NCBI GenBank assembly: GCA_016201275.1
Contig: JACQDB010000116.1
Coordinates: 1 to 64,000 of the forward strand
Reading direction: 5' to 3'
DNA: 64,000 nucleotides
Source of the DNA: Acidobacteriota bacterium
Lineage (GTDB): Bacteria; Acidobacteriota; Blastocatellia; UBA7656
Shown piece after piece: positions 1 through 7,614 of the stretch. Below the pieces are notes generated by a model. The model did no database searches, was not told where the DNA came from, and saw only the letters and a list, made by a program, of their open reading frames with translations. Positions within the stretch are counted from its first letter, which is position 1; each line of letters opens with the position of its first letter. A program made the translations under genes and the position numbers.

Positions 1-1
1 G

Positions 2-331
2 ATTCTCTACACGCACGATGTGGCGGCGCAGCACGAGAGCATCACCGACCGCTTGGGCAACGCGACGCTGTACGAATACGACGGCAACGGCAACGTCATC
101 AGGATGAGCGATGCGTTGGGCAACGTGACGAGTTACAGCTACGACAGCCGCGATAGAAAAATCAGCGAGACCAACGCCATAGGCAAGACGACGCAGTGGA
201 CATATGACGCCAACGACAATGTGTTGACGATGACCGATGCGCTGAACTTCACGACGAGTTACAGCTACAACGAACGCAATCAGGTGTTGACGAAGGTCGT
301 CTCCGTGAGCAAACGCTTCGCGTCATCATAA
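2..331 (+). pseudogene. RHS/YD-repeat protein fragment, open to the window's left edge
   Basis: The frame is open from the first bases of the window and contains several YD repeats (for example YEYDGNGNVIRMSDALGN and YSYDSRDRKISETNAIGK). These are typical of RHS/polymorphic-toxin or wall-associated YD proteins, which form a beta-cage shell. The reading frame stops only because, from about position 296, the sequence switches into an RHS-like piece that is coded on the opposite strand. The last residues (VVSVSKRFASS) are therefore antisense translation and not native. The true 5' end lies outside the window. A GTG at 20 is in frame but is unlikely to be the start. I read this as the broken end of a larger RHS gene. 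Confidence 0.75.
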
Positions 332-457
332 CTCCACGACACCGCGCCGCGCTGCGCGGCATCAATGCGCGTCGGTCTCGATGCCGCGTCATACGCATAG
401 CTCACTGTCGCATCTTGATAGACTGCACTCGTCATAGGTGTGACGAGAAGCCGAAGC
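296..457 (-). repeat. Inverted RHS remnant, copy A of a 162-bp direct repeat
   Basis: This segment matches 1406-1567 at a constant offset of 1110 bp with three mismatches by eye. Read on the minus strand, one frame gives YD-repeat protein (YQGATVSDAYDAASRPT followed by WSYDDAKRLLTETT in the copy at 1406). Both copies are therefore pieces of an RHS gene oriented opposite to the fragment at 2-331. The junction at about 296 is abrupt. Confidence 0.8.
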
Positions 458-733
458 TGTGCGTACCAACTCCGCCCCTATCGCCCCGGTCGCTGACAGA
501 GGAGCAAATCCGCCGCTATATCTGTGAACAAGAAGGAACCCATGGAGAAGGACGCTTTGAGGTTCAACGAGCCACTGGCTCCTGTCAGCCGTCTTTGAGA
601 TAGCACAACTCATCAAGCCACTGGCACTGCCGGTGGTGTTTGACTACGAGCCTATATGTGATAGTTGGCCCTCAAGCGAAGGCGATATGTGAGTTTTTCA
701 TATTTGATAGTCTGCGGCACTCATGCCCGATGC
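458..733. other. Intergenic, no supported gene
   Basis: Only short overlapping frames are present on both strands. None has a ribosome binding site or a recognisable family. This is probably decayed RHS-associated DNA. Confidence 0.5.
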
Positions 734-1126
734 TCACAGGGTCTCGCCCCATAGCTGCTCTAGGAAAGTGATAATGACCAAGAGCGGCCCCACCAGCACA
801 ATCATCGCTGTAACGCCAGTGCTTGACCCCGCCAACATTGCTGGCCAATATTTCCACACTGCAAAGTATTCAACCAGCCAGAGAATGCCAATCAGTCCCA
901 ACACCGCCAGCTTTCCACGGGTAAGCTTCACCTCTGTAAGGGATTTTGACTTGTATTTTTTCACCAGTTTAGCGAAGGCCACTAACATTGCGATCAGCAC
1001 AGCCGTTGCACCTAAAGCGAAAAGACCCCACCCGCTGTACCTCCAAGCCTTAACCCACATAAGGCCAAGAATCCAGATAAAGAAAACCCACAATAAACCT
1101 GAAACTAAGCCAATTTTGAGTGACAC
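734..1126 (-). CDS. Small polytopic membrane protein, unknown function
   Basis: The 130-residue product is hydrophobic, with about four predicted membrane helices (roughly residues 5-25, 30-52, 70-90 and 100-122) and a short basic cytoplasmic loop around KLVKKYKSKS. The start is GTG, chosen because an AAAGGA ribosome binding site sits seven bases upstream. It lies between the two RHS remnant copies. Small membrane proteins at such sites can be immunity proteins of polymorphic toxins, but nothing in the sequence proves that here. I do not recognise the family. Confidence 0.6.
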   Translation of the reverse strand: MSLKIGLVSGLLWVFFIWILGLMWVKAWRYSGWGLFALGATAVLIAMLVAFAKLVKKYKSKSLTEVKLTRGKLAVLGLIGILWLVEYFAVWKYWPAMLAGSSTGVTAMIVLVGPLLVIITFLEQLWGETL

Positions 1127-1204
1127 GGCATATCCTTTCTTGATGAGGCCTTCCCCTGTGAGCCTTATGTATTACATAAGCTCACGGATTATTCTTGATT
1201 ACCT

Positions 1205-1297
1205 TTTTAATCGCGTCAATGTTACTATCGGACCTTTGCGCCGCGCTTGAATCGAACCAATGTGGAATCTTTTAATCGCGTCAATATTACTATCGGA
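1205..1297. repeat. Two 28-bp direct repeats separated by 37 bp
   Basis: Copies at 1205-1232 and 1270-1297 differ at one base. On the minus strand they read TCCGATAGTAACATTGACGC followed by GATTAAAA. That resembles the GATTGAAAG-type 3' end of some CRISPR repeats, and the spacing is CRISPR-like. There are only two copies and no cas genes in the window. Confidence 0.6.
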
Positions 1298-1405
1298 GCA
1301 AGGCCACTGGAAAAAACCCGGAGGGTACTGGATTGTTGCACAGGGATACGCACGATTGGCTTTTTCTATCGCGCCTCTTAACCATAGCTCACCACTCCGG
1401 CTGGC

Positions 1406-1567
1406 GTCGTCTCCGTGAGCAAACGCTTCGCGTCATCATAACTCCACGACACCGCGCCGCGCTGCGCGGCATCAATGCGCGTCGGTCTCGATGCCGCGTC
1501 ATACGCATCGCTCACTGTCGCACCTTGATAGACCGCACTCGTCATAGGTGTGACGAGAAGCCGAAGC
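1406..1567 (-). repeat. Inverted RHS remnant, copy B of a 162-bp direct repeat
   Basis: This is the partner of 296-457. In one minus-strand frame it encodes part of a YD-repeat protein without a stop. The flanks differ completely from those of copy A, so the two copies mark recombination end points. The rest of 1127-1618 holds only the short repeats at 1205-1297 and no supported gene. Confidence 0.8.
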
Positions 1568-1618
1568 CGCCCACCTATCCACCATTAATGGGCGAGTCGT
1601 CCTTGCCATCACCGCGCA

Positions 1619-1939
1619 TCACTGGCGGCAAGCTGTGCTTAATTTATTCTGAAACAATTCTCTTTTGGGTCCCAATGAATTTTTATTAGACATTATGGGG
1701 AATTGGCAAATTGCGTCTGTAAATGCCTGAAAGGTAATGGCAGAAATCTTATTCCCGATAATGTCTATTTTATTCGCAACCCATATTTTCTCCCCTTTTG
1801 CTTTGATAGTTTTTCGACCTCGTTTTTTTATGAATTGCCTCAACTGCGTTTCTGCAGCCATTGAATTGTCTTGATTGACTTCAAGTATTTTACCCCAACT
1901 TGCACCCGGAACGGTTGACTGGATATCGGTTGAATCCAT
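1619..1939 (-). CDS. Hypothetical protein, 106 aa, AT-rich
   Basis: The frame encodes a basic soluble protein of unknown family. Base composition is much lower in GC than in the housekeeping genes of the window. No ribosome binding site is visible before the ATG at 1939. Its 3' end runs into sequence next to RHS remnant copy B and its 5' side abuts an IS remnant. It could be the C-terminal tip or an immunity gene of the destroyed RHS locus, or a chance frame. Confidence is low. Confidence 0.3.
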   Translation of the reverse strand: MDSTDIQSTVPGASWGKILEVNQDNSMAAETQLRQFIKKRGRKTIKAKGEKIWVANKIDIIGNKISAITFQAFTDAICQFPIMSNKNSLGPKRELFQNKLSTACRQ

Positions 1940-1959
1940 AAAAAAGTCCGTTAAAATAA

Positions 1960-2072
1960 CAATACCTTCGCCAATTTAAGATGAAGTTGCCGTGGCTTTT
2001 TCTGAATGAATGCGTCCGAGACTGCCGACCTGCTCAATGAGCTGTTCCATTAATATTTGGAGCAGGTTTTTC
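1960..2072 (-). mobile_element. 3' end remnant of an IS with CAATACCTTCGCCAA terminal repeat
   Basis: The piece begins with the 15-bp terminal repeat CAATACCTTCGCCAA (1960-1974). On the minus strand it encodes the C-terminus of a protein ending GSLGRIHSEKATATSS, with its stop just before the terminal repeat. The same terminus occurs in the IS remnant at 22318-22658, so this is the 3' end of one IS type. It is broken by the MITE at 2073. Confidence 0.7.
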
Positions 2073-2203
2073 CAATACCTTCGCCAATTTCTAGTTTGGC
2101 TTGAAAAACGGCAAAATCAAGTTCATATATTGCGGTCGTCTAACGCACTAACCACAATATATAGTAACGAAAATTGCTTCAAAATTTTTTGGCGAAGGTA
2201 TTG
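2073..2203. mobile_element. 131-bp MITE with 15-bp perfect terminal inverted repeats
   Basis: The ends are CAATACCTTCGCCAA (2073-2087) and TTGGCGAAGGTATTG (2189-2203), a perfect inverted repeat. They are identical to the ends of the IS remnants at 1960 and 22318-22658. The element has no coding capacity and is AT-rich inside. It looks like a non-autonomous derivative of that IS, inserted in or next to a truncated copy. Confidence 0.8.
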
Positions 2204-2289
2204 CTAAAAATGCCTCTTTTGATTTTATACGAAACCTCTGTGAAAAAAATTGAATCATAATCTACCTATGTTGGCCATATTCCCAGCTA

Positions 2290-2416
2290 TAGAGCGGTTT
2301 TCATATGGGGGTATGGAATCCCCTATCGTTGAGCAGCGATCTTCGACGGCGCGAAGGTCTTCGACCGCCGCTCAACAGGTTTGAGGTTTCCGTAATCTCA
2401 AACACAAACCGCTCTA
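2290..2416. mobile_element. 127-bp MITE with TAGAGCGGTTT ends (copy 1)
   Basis: The inverted ends TAGAGCGGTTT and AAACCGCTCTA bound an internally palindromic region with GTTGAGC and GCTCAAC arms. The element is the reverse orientation of a second copy at 31295-31436. TA at both outer ends suggests a TA target duplication, as for IS630/Tc1-mariner relatives. It has no coding capacity. Confidence 0.75.
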
Positions 2417-2516
2417 TATGCGCGGCCCCAAGATTCGGGAGATGAAACTTGGCGAACCGCATGAATGTTCATCTCGTCGCGGCGCTCATACCGAATCTTG
2501 GGGGGCCGCGCATATA
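2415..2516. repeat. Long hairpin-forming inverted repeat
   Basis: Arms at 2415-2438 and 2491-2516 are complementary apart from a two-base bulge in the G run. They carry the sequence CCGAATCTTGGGG and GCCGCGCATATA, with a loop of about 52 bp. The repeat abuts the MITE at 2290-2416. Short frames on both strands here are products of the palindrome and not genes. Confidence 0.7.
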
Positions 2517-2613
2517 GGGGTTTTGCTTTTCCTTGGTGCTTCAAGATTTCTTTTCCGAAACAGTTCGAGTTCCACAAAAGCGGAGCGCACCAGCCGGAAC
2601 GCGGCGCAATAAG

Positions 2614-2642
2614 AAAGGGAGCGATGCGGTGTCGCTCCCTTT
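2614..2642 (-). terminator. Rho-independent terminator after the DD-peptidase gene
   Basis: An 11-bp perfect stem (AAAGGGAGCGA with TCGCTCCCTTT) and a 7-base loop lie 35 bp downstream of the minus-strand stop at 2677. The stem is flanked by T-rich sequence on the relevant strand. It may act in both directions. Confidence 0.75.
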
Positions 2643-2676
2643 TCAAAAAGTTGGATGATGCAATGGTCAGCAGGCG

Positions 2677-4455
2677 CTATTTCTGATTGATCAACGCTGG
2701 CGATTTGCCGCTTTCGGAGGTTCGTTCGGTGACGCGAGGCGCGCCGCTCGTCGAATATTGCACGGAGGCCGGGCCGCCGTACAACGTAATAATTTTTTTC
2801 AAGGTCTCATCCTGGGCGGCGCGGAACGAAGCCGCCGCACCGCCGCGATTGTAAATCACAAACAGCAGCGGCCCTTTTGAACGAGTATAGGCAATGCCTG
2901 CCAGCGCGCTGACACCGCTCAGGGTGCCGGTTTTAGCGACCACCGAACCGCGAAAGGCGTCGTTAAAGCGGTGCTGCAAAGTTCCCGCGTCTATGCCTGC
3001 GACCGGCAACAGATCGCTCAGGCTGAGGTGATTTCTCTCCAAATAGGCCACCAGTTTTCTGAGCATACGCACGGTTCCGCGTGGTGATATTTGGTTCGAG
3101 CCAAGTCCTGAAGCGCTGGCGATGTTGATCTCTTCGGGAACAAAGCCGACCTCTTTTTCCAGGAAGCGTTGCACCGCATCCGGGCCGCCGACCAGATTGC
3201 CTATCGCCGAGGCCATCCAGTTGTTAGAAAAATCGTTCAAGGCTTTCAAGACCCGCACCAGCGGCAGAGAGGTATGCACAGCAAGCTGTTTCAAGGTCGA
3301 GGTGTTGACATAAGAATCGGTCTTCACTTCGCCGAGGATTTGCAACGCCGGTGGTTGCACCATCTGGCTGGACTGCGCGTCAACCGGACGCATCATCAAA
3401 AACCGTTGATAAGCCGCTTTGGTCGCGGCATTCCAGGACTCAGGATTCCAGGTATTTCGCAAGGCTTTTGCCGAGGCTTCGCGGGACGCCGAGAAATTGA
3501 AATAGAACTGGCCTAAGACGATCAGGTTGCCTTCCACTGTGTGTATGCCGCTGCGATTGAGTTGGTCGGCAATGAGCATGGCATTTTCAAAAAAGAAAGC
3601 CGGGTCGCTGCTGCCCACCAAAAAGAGCGAGCCTTTCAAAGTCCCCGTCGCAGCATCAAAAGTGCCGTCGGTGTAGAGCGTGGTGCGAAAGCGAAAATCG
3701 GCTCCGAGTTTGGAAATCGCCGTCAAGGTCGTGGCAATCTTGGTCACCGAAGCCGGATTGAACAGGCGGTCACCATTATGTTCGGCGAGAATTTCACCAC
3801 TCAAAGTCGAAACGATGAAGCCTTGATTGTCTGCCGAATGACCACGCGCATTCAAACTGGAAGCGTAAGCGGCAACCAAGGGATTGACTGGCAGCGCTTC
3901 CTCAGTAAGCGGCGCGGCCTGGGTTGGCACTAAAATTTTTGTACTGTCTTGAGCGCCGCTCGCCGCCGGATTGAGTTTCAACGTGTCATCGGTTGTCGTA
4001 TTCGCAGGCAACGAGGAAGCCGGACGCGCCAGCGCCATTTCCGTATTTGTCTGGGCATTGGCAGGCGGCGTCAGTTGAGCATTCGCCCACGATTGGGTCA
4101 GGTAATTATGCACTCCTACGCTATGCGCGCTGCCGTGTGCAGAGGCGCTGCGGCGTGCCACATAAACGCGCTTCCACTGCATTTTTCCGTGGCGACCGCG
4201 CACTCGTATCATAGCGACTTTGCCGCCGCCTCTGGCGTGGCGTGCGCCACCGGCAACTCTGCTGCGGGACCCTTGGCGTGCGCCACGCGCCGCATGGTTA
4301 TGGCTACGAGAATGCTTATAGACCTTTGTGCTTTTCGCTGATCGTCGCGATTTCGCCTCGCTTATGAGTGGCAGGCCAAACGTCAGGGCGGCGATGATGG
4401 CAAGAGCGAGTAAATACGATGCGGGTTTTGCGCCGCGCTTGTTCGACAGGATCAT
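2677..4455 (-). CDS. dacB: D-alanyl-D-alanine carboxypeptidase/endopeptidase, PBP4 type (peptidase S13)
   Basis: The enzyme trims or cleaves peptidoglycan cross-links in the periplasm. The three penicilloyl-serine transferase motifs are present: SVTK near residue 236 with the nucleophile Ser, SNN near 410, and KTG near 508. A hydrophobic export segment lies at about residues 12-32. It is followed by about 75 residues rich in Arg, Lys, His and Ser, and then a Pro/Ala/Thr-rich linker to about 190. This basic, low-complexity N-terminal extension is longer than usual for the family and may bind the wall or anionic polymers (inference). I chose the ATG at 4455 because a GGATAAGGAAG ribosome binding region precedes it. 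An in-frame ATG at 4488 would add 11 residues. Confidence 0.9.
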   Translation of the reverse strand: MILSNKRGAKPASYLLALAIIAALTFGLPLISEAKSRRSAKSTKVYKHSRSHNHAARGARQGSRSRVAGGARHARGGGKVAMIRVRGRHGKMQWKRVYVARRSASAHGSAHSVGVHNYLTQSWANAQLTPPANAQTNTEMALARPASSLPANTTTDDTLKLNPAASGAQDSTKILVPTQAAPLTEEALPVNPLVAAYASSLNARGHSADNQGFIVSTLSGEILAEHNGDRLFNPASVTKIATTLTAISKLGADFRFRTTLYTDGTFDAATGTLKGSLFLVGSSDPAFFFENAMLIADQLNRSGIHTVEGNLIVLGQFYFNFSASREASAKALRNTWNPESWNAATKAAYQRFLMMRPVDAQSSQMVQPPALQILGEVKTDSYVNTSTLKQLAVHTSLPLVRVLKALNDFSNNWMASAIGNLVGGPDAVQRFLEKEVGFVPEEINIASASGLGSNQISPRGTVRMLRKLVAYLERNHLSLSDLLPVAGIDAGTLQHRFNDAFRGSVVAKTGTLSGVSALAGIAYTRSKGPLLFVIYNRGGAAASFRAAQDETLKKIITLYGGPASVQYSTSGAPRVTERTSESGKSPALINQK

Positions 4456-4714
4456 ATACTTCCTTATCCTCTCAGGCTGAATATTCAAGATGCTTCAGAA
4501 ATAGGGGCAACTTGTTGTTGTGATGTCTTGAAAACCGTCCGGTACGCCAGTCTCTTCGAGATCGCTCGTTTTGCTTATTTTTTTGTTCTGATAAAACGGG
4601 GCTTATTCGCTGACTTTTGCACAATTAGAAAATACCATAAGCGCGAATCAGGAATCTAGACCTTAATAATTTTACAACAACTATTTTTATAACTGGCGCG
4701 CTGAAGATGCCACC

Positions 4715-5938
4715 TCAGCCCCAAAAAGATCGCAGGATGCCGCGCAGGGAAAAAATTTTTCTGGGATCAACGGTCTCGTTGACCAAGCCCGAAACGGCTT
4801 CCTGTAAAAACGGGCTGCGGCTGATACGTCTGGCCACCAAATCATTGAGCCAGGGTTTCGAGAACCAGTCCTCGGCGATTTGATAGCCTAAAAATTTATG
4901 CTTCAACTCTTTTTCCAAGCGCTCTGGAAACGCTTTCAAGTGATTGAAGTCGCCGCTGTGCAAAGCTTGGTGGGCAATTTCGGCAGCCAGTTCGCCGGTC
5001 TCCATAGCTTTGCCTATGCCTTCGCCGGTGAACGGAAAAGTCGCGCCTATGCTTTCGCCCAACACCAATAGATTGCCTTGCCCTTTCGCCCAAGTGCCTT
5101 TCAAACCGCAACGCAGGCGCGCCCCTTTGATGGGCATCAAGGCATCGGCCTTGCGTATGATCTCGCCAGCAATCGGAAAACTCTCTATGAAGTTTTGAAA
5201 GACCTCGCGCAAGTTGTTGCCGTCGTTTTTGCTGCCGCGATAAGCAATGCCGCAACCGATATTGAATTCGCCATTGCCCAAAGGAAAAATCCAGGCATAG
5301 CCGGGAGTGATCGAACGATCATACGAAATAATCAGTTTCTCCAATTTCACCGCCGAGCGCACATAACAACGCAAAGCCACGGCACTGGGCGCGGGGTTTT
5401 TCACCAAGCCGAGTTTGGTAGGAATTTCAACATTCGCGCCAGTGGCGACAAAGACTATGCGTGCGCGCAGGCGGGCCTCGGCTTCGCCACAAGTCAAAGA
5501 GAGGCTGTCGTCTGGAAGAATATGTATATCCGCAACTTTGCTTTTGCAAAACGTCGCGCCGCTGGCGACCGCCTTCTTCATAATCATTTCGTCTAGCAGT
5601 ATGCGCTTGAGGGTGATGAATTGACCGCGCACATCAAAGGTCACACGCGAAGGGCTATAGACCGTGCCGATGCCAGTTTCAAAACCTCTGGCTTTCACCG
5701 CTTCATAAAGCCCTGCACGTTTGAGAGCGGCTATGGTGTCGGCGATCAAGCCGTCGCCGCAAACTTTATCTCTGGGAAAATCATCTTTGTCGAGCAGCAC
5801 GATGCGGTGGCCTTGATTGGCCAGATGTATAGCGGCGGTCGCGCCCGCCGGGCCGGCACCAATAATGGCAACATCCCAAATTCGCTGGCTCGCTTCTTGA
5901 ATCGGCAACGGGTTCACGCCTTGCACTCCTGAGTTCAA
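4715..5938 (-). CDS. FAD-dependent oxidoreductase, geranylgeranyl reductase family
   Basis: The 407-residue protein begins with a Rossmann FAD-binding motif (VAIIGAGPAGATAA) and the conserved DKVCGDGL segment of geranylgeranyl-reductase-like flavoproteins. A second FAD-contact region (LLVLGESIGATFPFTGEGIG) lies near residue 300. Family members reduce isoprenoid or polyprenyl double bonds, in menaquinone, lipid or chlorophyll-type pathways, or act as hydroxylases. The substrate cannot be inferred here. The gene lies 39 bp after a small coiled-coil ORF on the same strand and is probably co-transcribed with it. The 4456-4714 gap to the DD-peptidase start holds nothing recognisable. Confidence 0.85.
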   Translation of the reverse strand: MNSGVQGVNPLPIQEASQRIWDVAIIGAGPAGATAAIHLANQGHRIVLLDKDDFPRDKVCGDGLIADTIAALKRAGLYEAVKARGFETGIGTVYSPSRVTFDVRGQFITLKRILLDEMIMKKAVASGATFCKSKVADIHILPDDSLSLTCGEAEARLRARIVFVATGANVEIPTKLGLVKNPAPSAVALRCYVRSAVKLEKLIISYDRSITPGYAWIFPLGNGEFNIGCGIAYRGSKNDGNNLREVFQNFIESFPIAGEIIRKADALMPIKGARLRCGLKGTWAKGQGNLLVLGESIGATFPFTGEGIGKAMETGELAAEIAHQALHSGDFNHLKAFPERLEKELKHKFLGYQIAEDWFSKPWLNDLVARRISRSPFLQEAVSGLVNETVDPRKIFSLRGILRSFWG

Positions 5939-5977
5939 AGTCTCTTGCCTCGCCCTGAAAAAACCTGCATAAAAAAC

Positions 5978-6217
5978 TTAACCGTTCATCTTGTTCGCCT
6001 GCAACGCCGTGTGCATTTGTTCCAGCAAGACGCGGACTTCTTGATTGAGGCGAATCACTGTTGCGCTTGGCTGTTGCCGCTTCTGATTCACTCGCCGCAG
6101 GGCCAATAACAATTGCTCCAGTCTCTCAACCACCGGAGAAACATTCTCAGATACGCCTTGTTGTGCTTCTTTGGTTTCCTTCATTTTGACTTGTAGAATA
6201 ACGCTTGCCGATGACAT
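5978..6217 (-). CDS. Small coiled-coil protein, unknown function
   Basis: The 79-residue product is soluble and rich in Leu, Glu and Gln. Heptad-like spacing (VVERLEQLLLALRRVNQ and VIRLNQEVRVLLEQM) suggests two amphipathic helices. An internal ATG at 6184 is an alternative start. It lies directly upstream of the reductase on the same strand. I do not recognise a family, and the gene call rests on length, codon texture and position. Confidence 0.5.
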   Translation of the reverse strand: MSSASVILQVKMKETKEAQQGVSENVSPVVERLEQLLLALRRVNQKRQQPSATVIRLNQEVRVLLEQMHTALQANKMNG

Positions 6218-6472
6218 CGCAAAATAAAAATCGGCAGCACCGCACCAACCAAGCCGCGCCGACCAAGCACCACAGGCAACCTCGCCAAGCGGTTTTCGCG
6301 GACGTGCAACGCGGCCAAACCGTCCGGCAAATCGTCACGCAATTGCGGAGTAAAATGCAAGTGTGATACTTTGCAACCTGCGAAAAATAGCCGCGCTCAC
6401 AGAAAAAATTAGTGGACGACGGGGCGCGGATTCAGTCTCACAAAATTCCAATCAGGACGTTCGAGAAAAATC

Positions 6473-6949
6473 ATGAAAGGCTGCCCGGTGCTGTCTCAAC
6501 TAATCTGGTGCGTCGTGTTGCTGTTGGCGCTGTTGCCGATTTCGGCTTCAGCGAGGCAGGAAAAAAAGACTGCGCCACAGGTGATCGTCAAAGGTCGGGT
6601 CGCCTGCCTGGATGAATCCGGTCAGCGCTTGAATGCCGATCAGGATGACTCGCCCACTTCATCGGTCTATGAACTGTTGACCGCCGCAGGCCAGCGCTTT
6701 CATTTCTCGTCCGAAGATTTACTATTGCCGATTTTTACCGAAGCGCGTGTGCGCCAGATGGAATTGCAGATCACCGCTCTGTTGCATGAAAAATCCGTGC
6801 TTGAACTGGAAAAAGTTCAGGCCGTAAAAGACGGCAGGCTGTACGACATTTATTATTTTTGCAGGGTCTGCAACATCACGGCCTATGCCCCTGGGCCTTG
6901 CCCGTGTTGTTATGCGCGGTTGGAATTTATGGAAACGCCCGCACCTTGA
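6473..6949 (+). CDS. Secreted Cys-rich protein upstream of the molybdenum hydroxylase operon
   Basis: The 158-residue product has an N-terminal signal peptide (hydrophobic stretch VVLLLALLPISASA) and a C-terminal zinc-ribbon-like set of cysteines: CRVC, then CPCC 11 residues later. The middle region is an unrecognised alpha/beta segment. It ends 26 bp before the 2Fe-2S subunit start, so it is probably the first gene of that operon. An accessory role in cofactor or redox handling is inference from position only. Confidence 0.65.
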   Translation: MKGCPVLSQLIWCVVLLLALLPISASARQEKKTAPQVIVKGRVACLDESGQRLNADQDDSPTSSVYELLTAAGQRFHFSSEDLLLPIFTEARVRQMELQITALLHEKSVLELEKVQAVKDGRLYDIYYFCRVCNITAYAPGPCPCCYARLEFMETPAP

Positions 6950-6975
6950 TGCGAGCCAATATTGGGAGGCAGTGA

Positions 6976-7614
6976 ATGAGTGACGAAAAGAACAAATCTG
7001 ATCAGCAGAAATCGGGGGTTTCACGGCGCAGTTTCTTGAAAGCCTCCGGCATCTCGCTCGGCGTTCCTTTAGTCGTAGGGCATCGAGTCATCAACGTAAA
7101 CGGCCAAGAGGTCAAACTCTACGGCCCGACCAAAACTTCTATCACCTTGACGATCAACGGTGCGAAGCAAACCGTTGAGGTGGAACCGCGAGTGACTTTG
7201 CTGGAAGCCTTGCGCCACGAACTCGACATCACAGGCGCAAAGCGCGTTTGTGATCGCGCCACCTGCGGCGCTTGCACCATGATCGTGGGCGGCAAAGCGG
7301 TGTACTCCTGCACCGTGCTGGCTATAGAAGCCCAAGGCAAGCCAATCACCACCGTCGAAAGTTTAATGCAGGGCGAGAAACTCCATCCCTTGCAACAAGC
7401 CTTCGTTGATAACGATGGCCAACAATGCGGCTATTGCACGCCGGGTTTCGTGATGGCCTGCAAAGCCTTCCTGGACAAAAATCCCAGCCCGACGCCGGAA
7501 GAAGTACAGAAAGGACTGGGCGGCAATCTCTGCCGCTGCGGAACCTACATGGGCGTGCGCGCCGCTGTCTTACAGGCGGCCACTATGCACAAAGGAGGCA
7601 AAAATCATGGCTGA
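6976..7614 (+). CDS. Xanthine dehydrogenase family, 2Fe-2S subunit with Tat signal
   Basis: This is the small electron-transfer subunit of a molybdenum hydroxylase. A twin-arginine signal (SRRSFLKASG) at residues 15-25 implies folded export to the periplasm. The plant-type 2Fe-2S loop (CDRATCGACTMIV, then SC) is followed by the second cluster motifs QCGYCTPGF and GNLCRCGTY. A GGGAGG ribosome binding site precedes the ATG. Its stop overlaps the start of the large subunit by 8 bp. Signal, gene set and FAD partner resemble the periplasmic aldehyde oxidoreductase PaoABC of E. coli, although the gene order here is small, large, medium. Confidence 0.93.
   Translation: MSDEKNKSDQQKSGVSRRSFLKASGISLGVPLVVGHRVINVNGQEVKLYGPTKTSITLTINGAKQTVEVEPRVTLLEALRHELDITGAKRVCDRATCGACTMIVGGKAVYSCTVLAIEAQGKPITTVESLMQGEKLHPLQQAFVDNDGQQCGYCTPGFVMACKAFLDKNPSPTPEEVQKGLGGNLCRCGTYMGVRAAVLQAATMHKGGKNHG

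Noticed and set aside
1240..1265. tRNA T-loop-like sequence GGTTCGATTC on the minus strand
   Set aside because: No matching T-stem, anticodon arm or acceptor stem can be folded around it.
2398..2686. Overlapping small ORFs on both strands around the hairpin
   Set aside because: They are products of the palindrome and of the terminator, with no ribosome binding sites or family matches.
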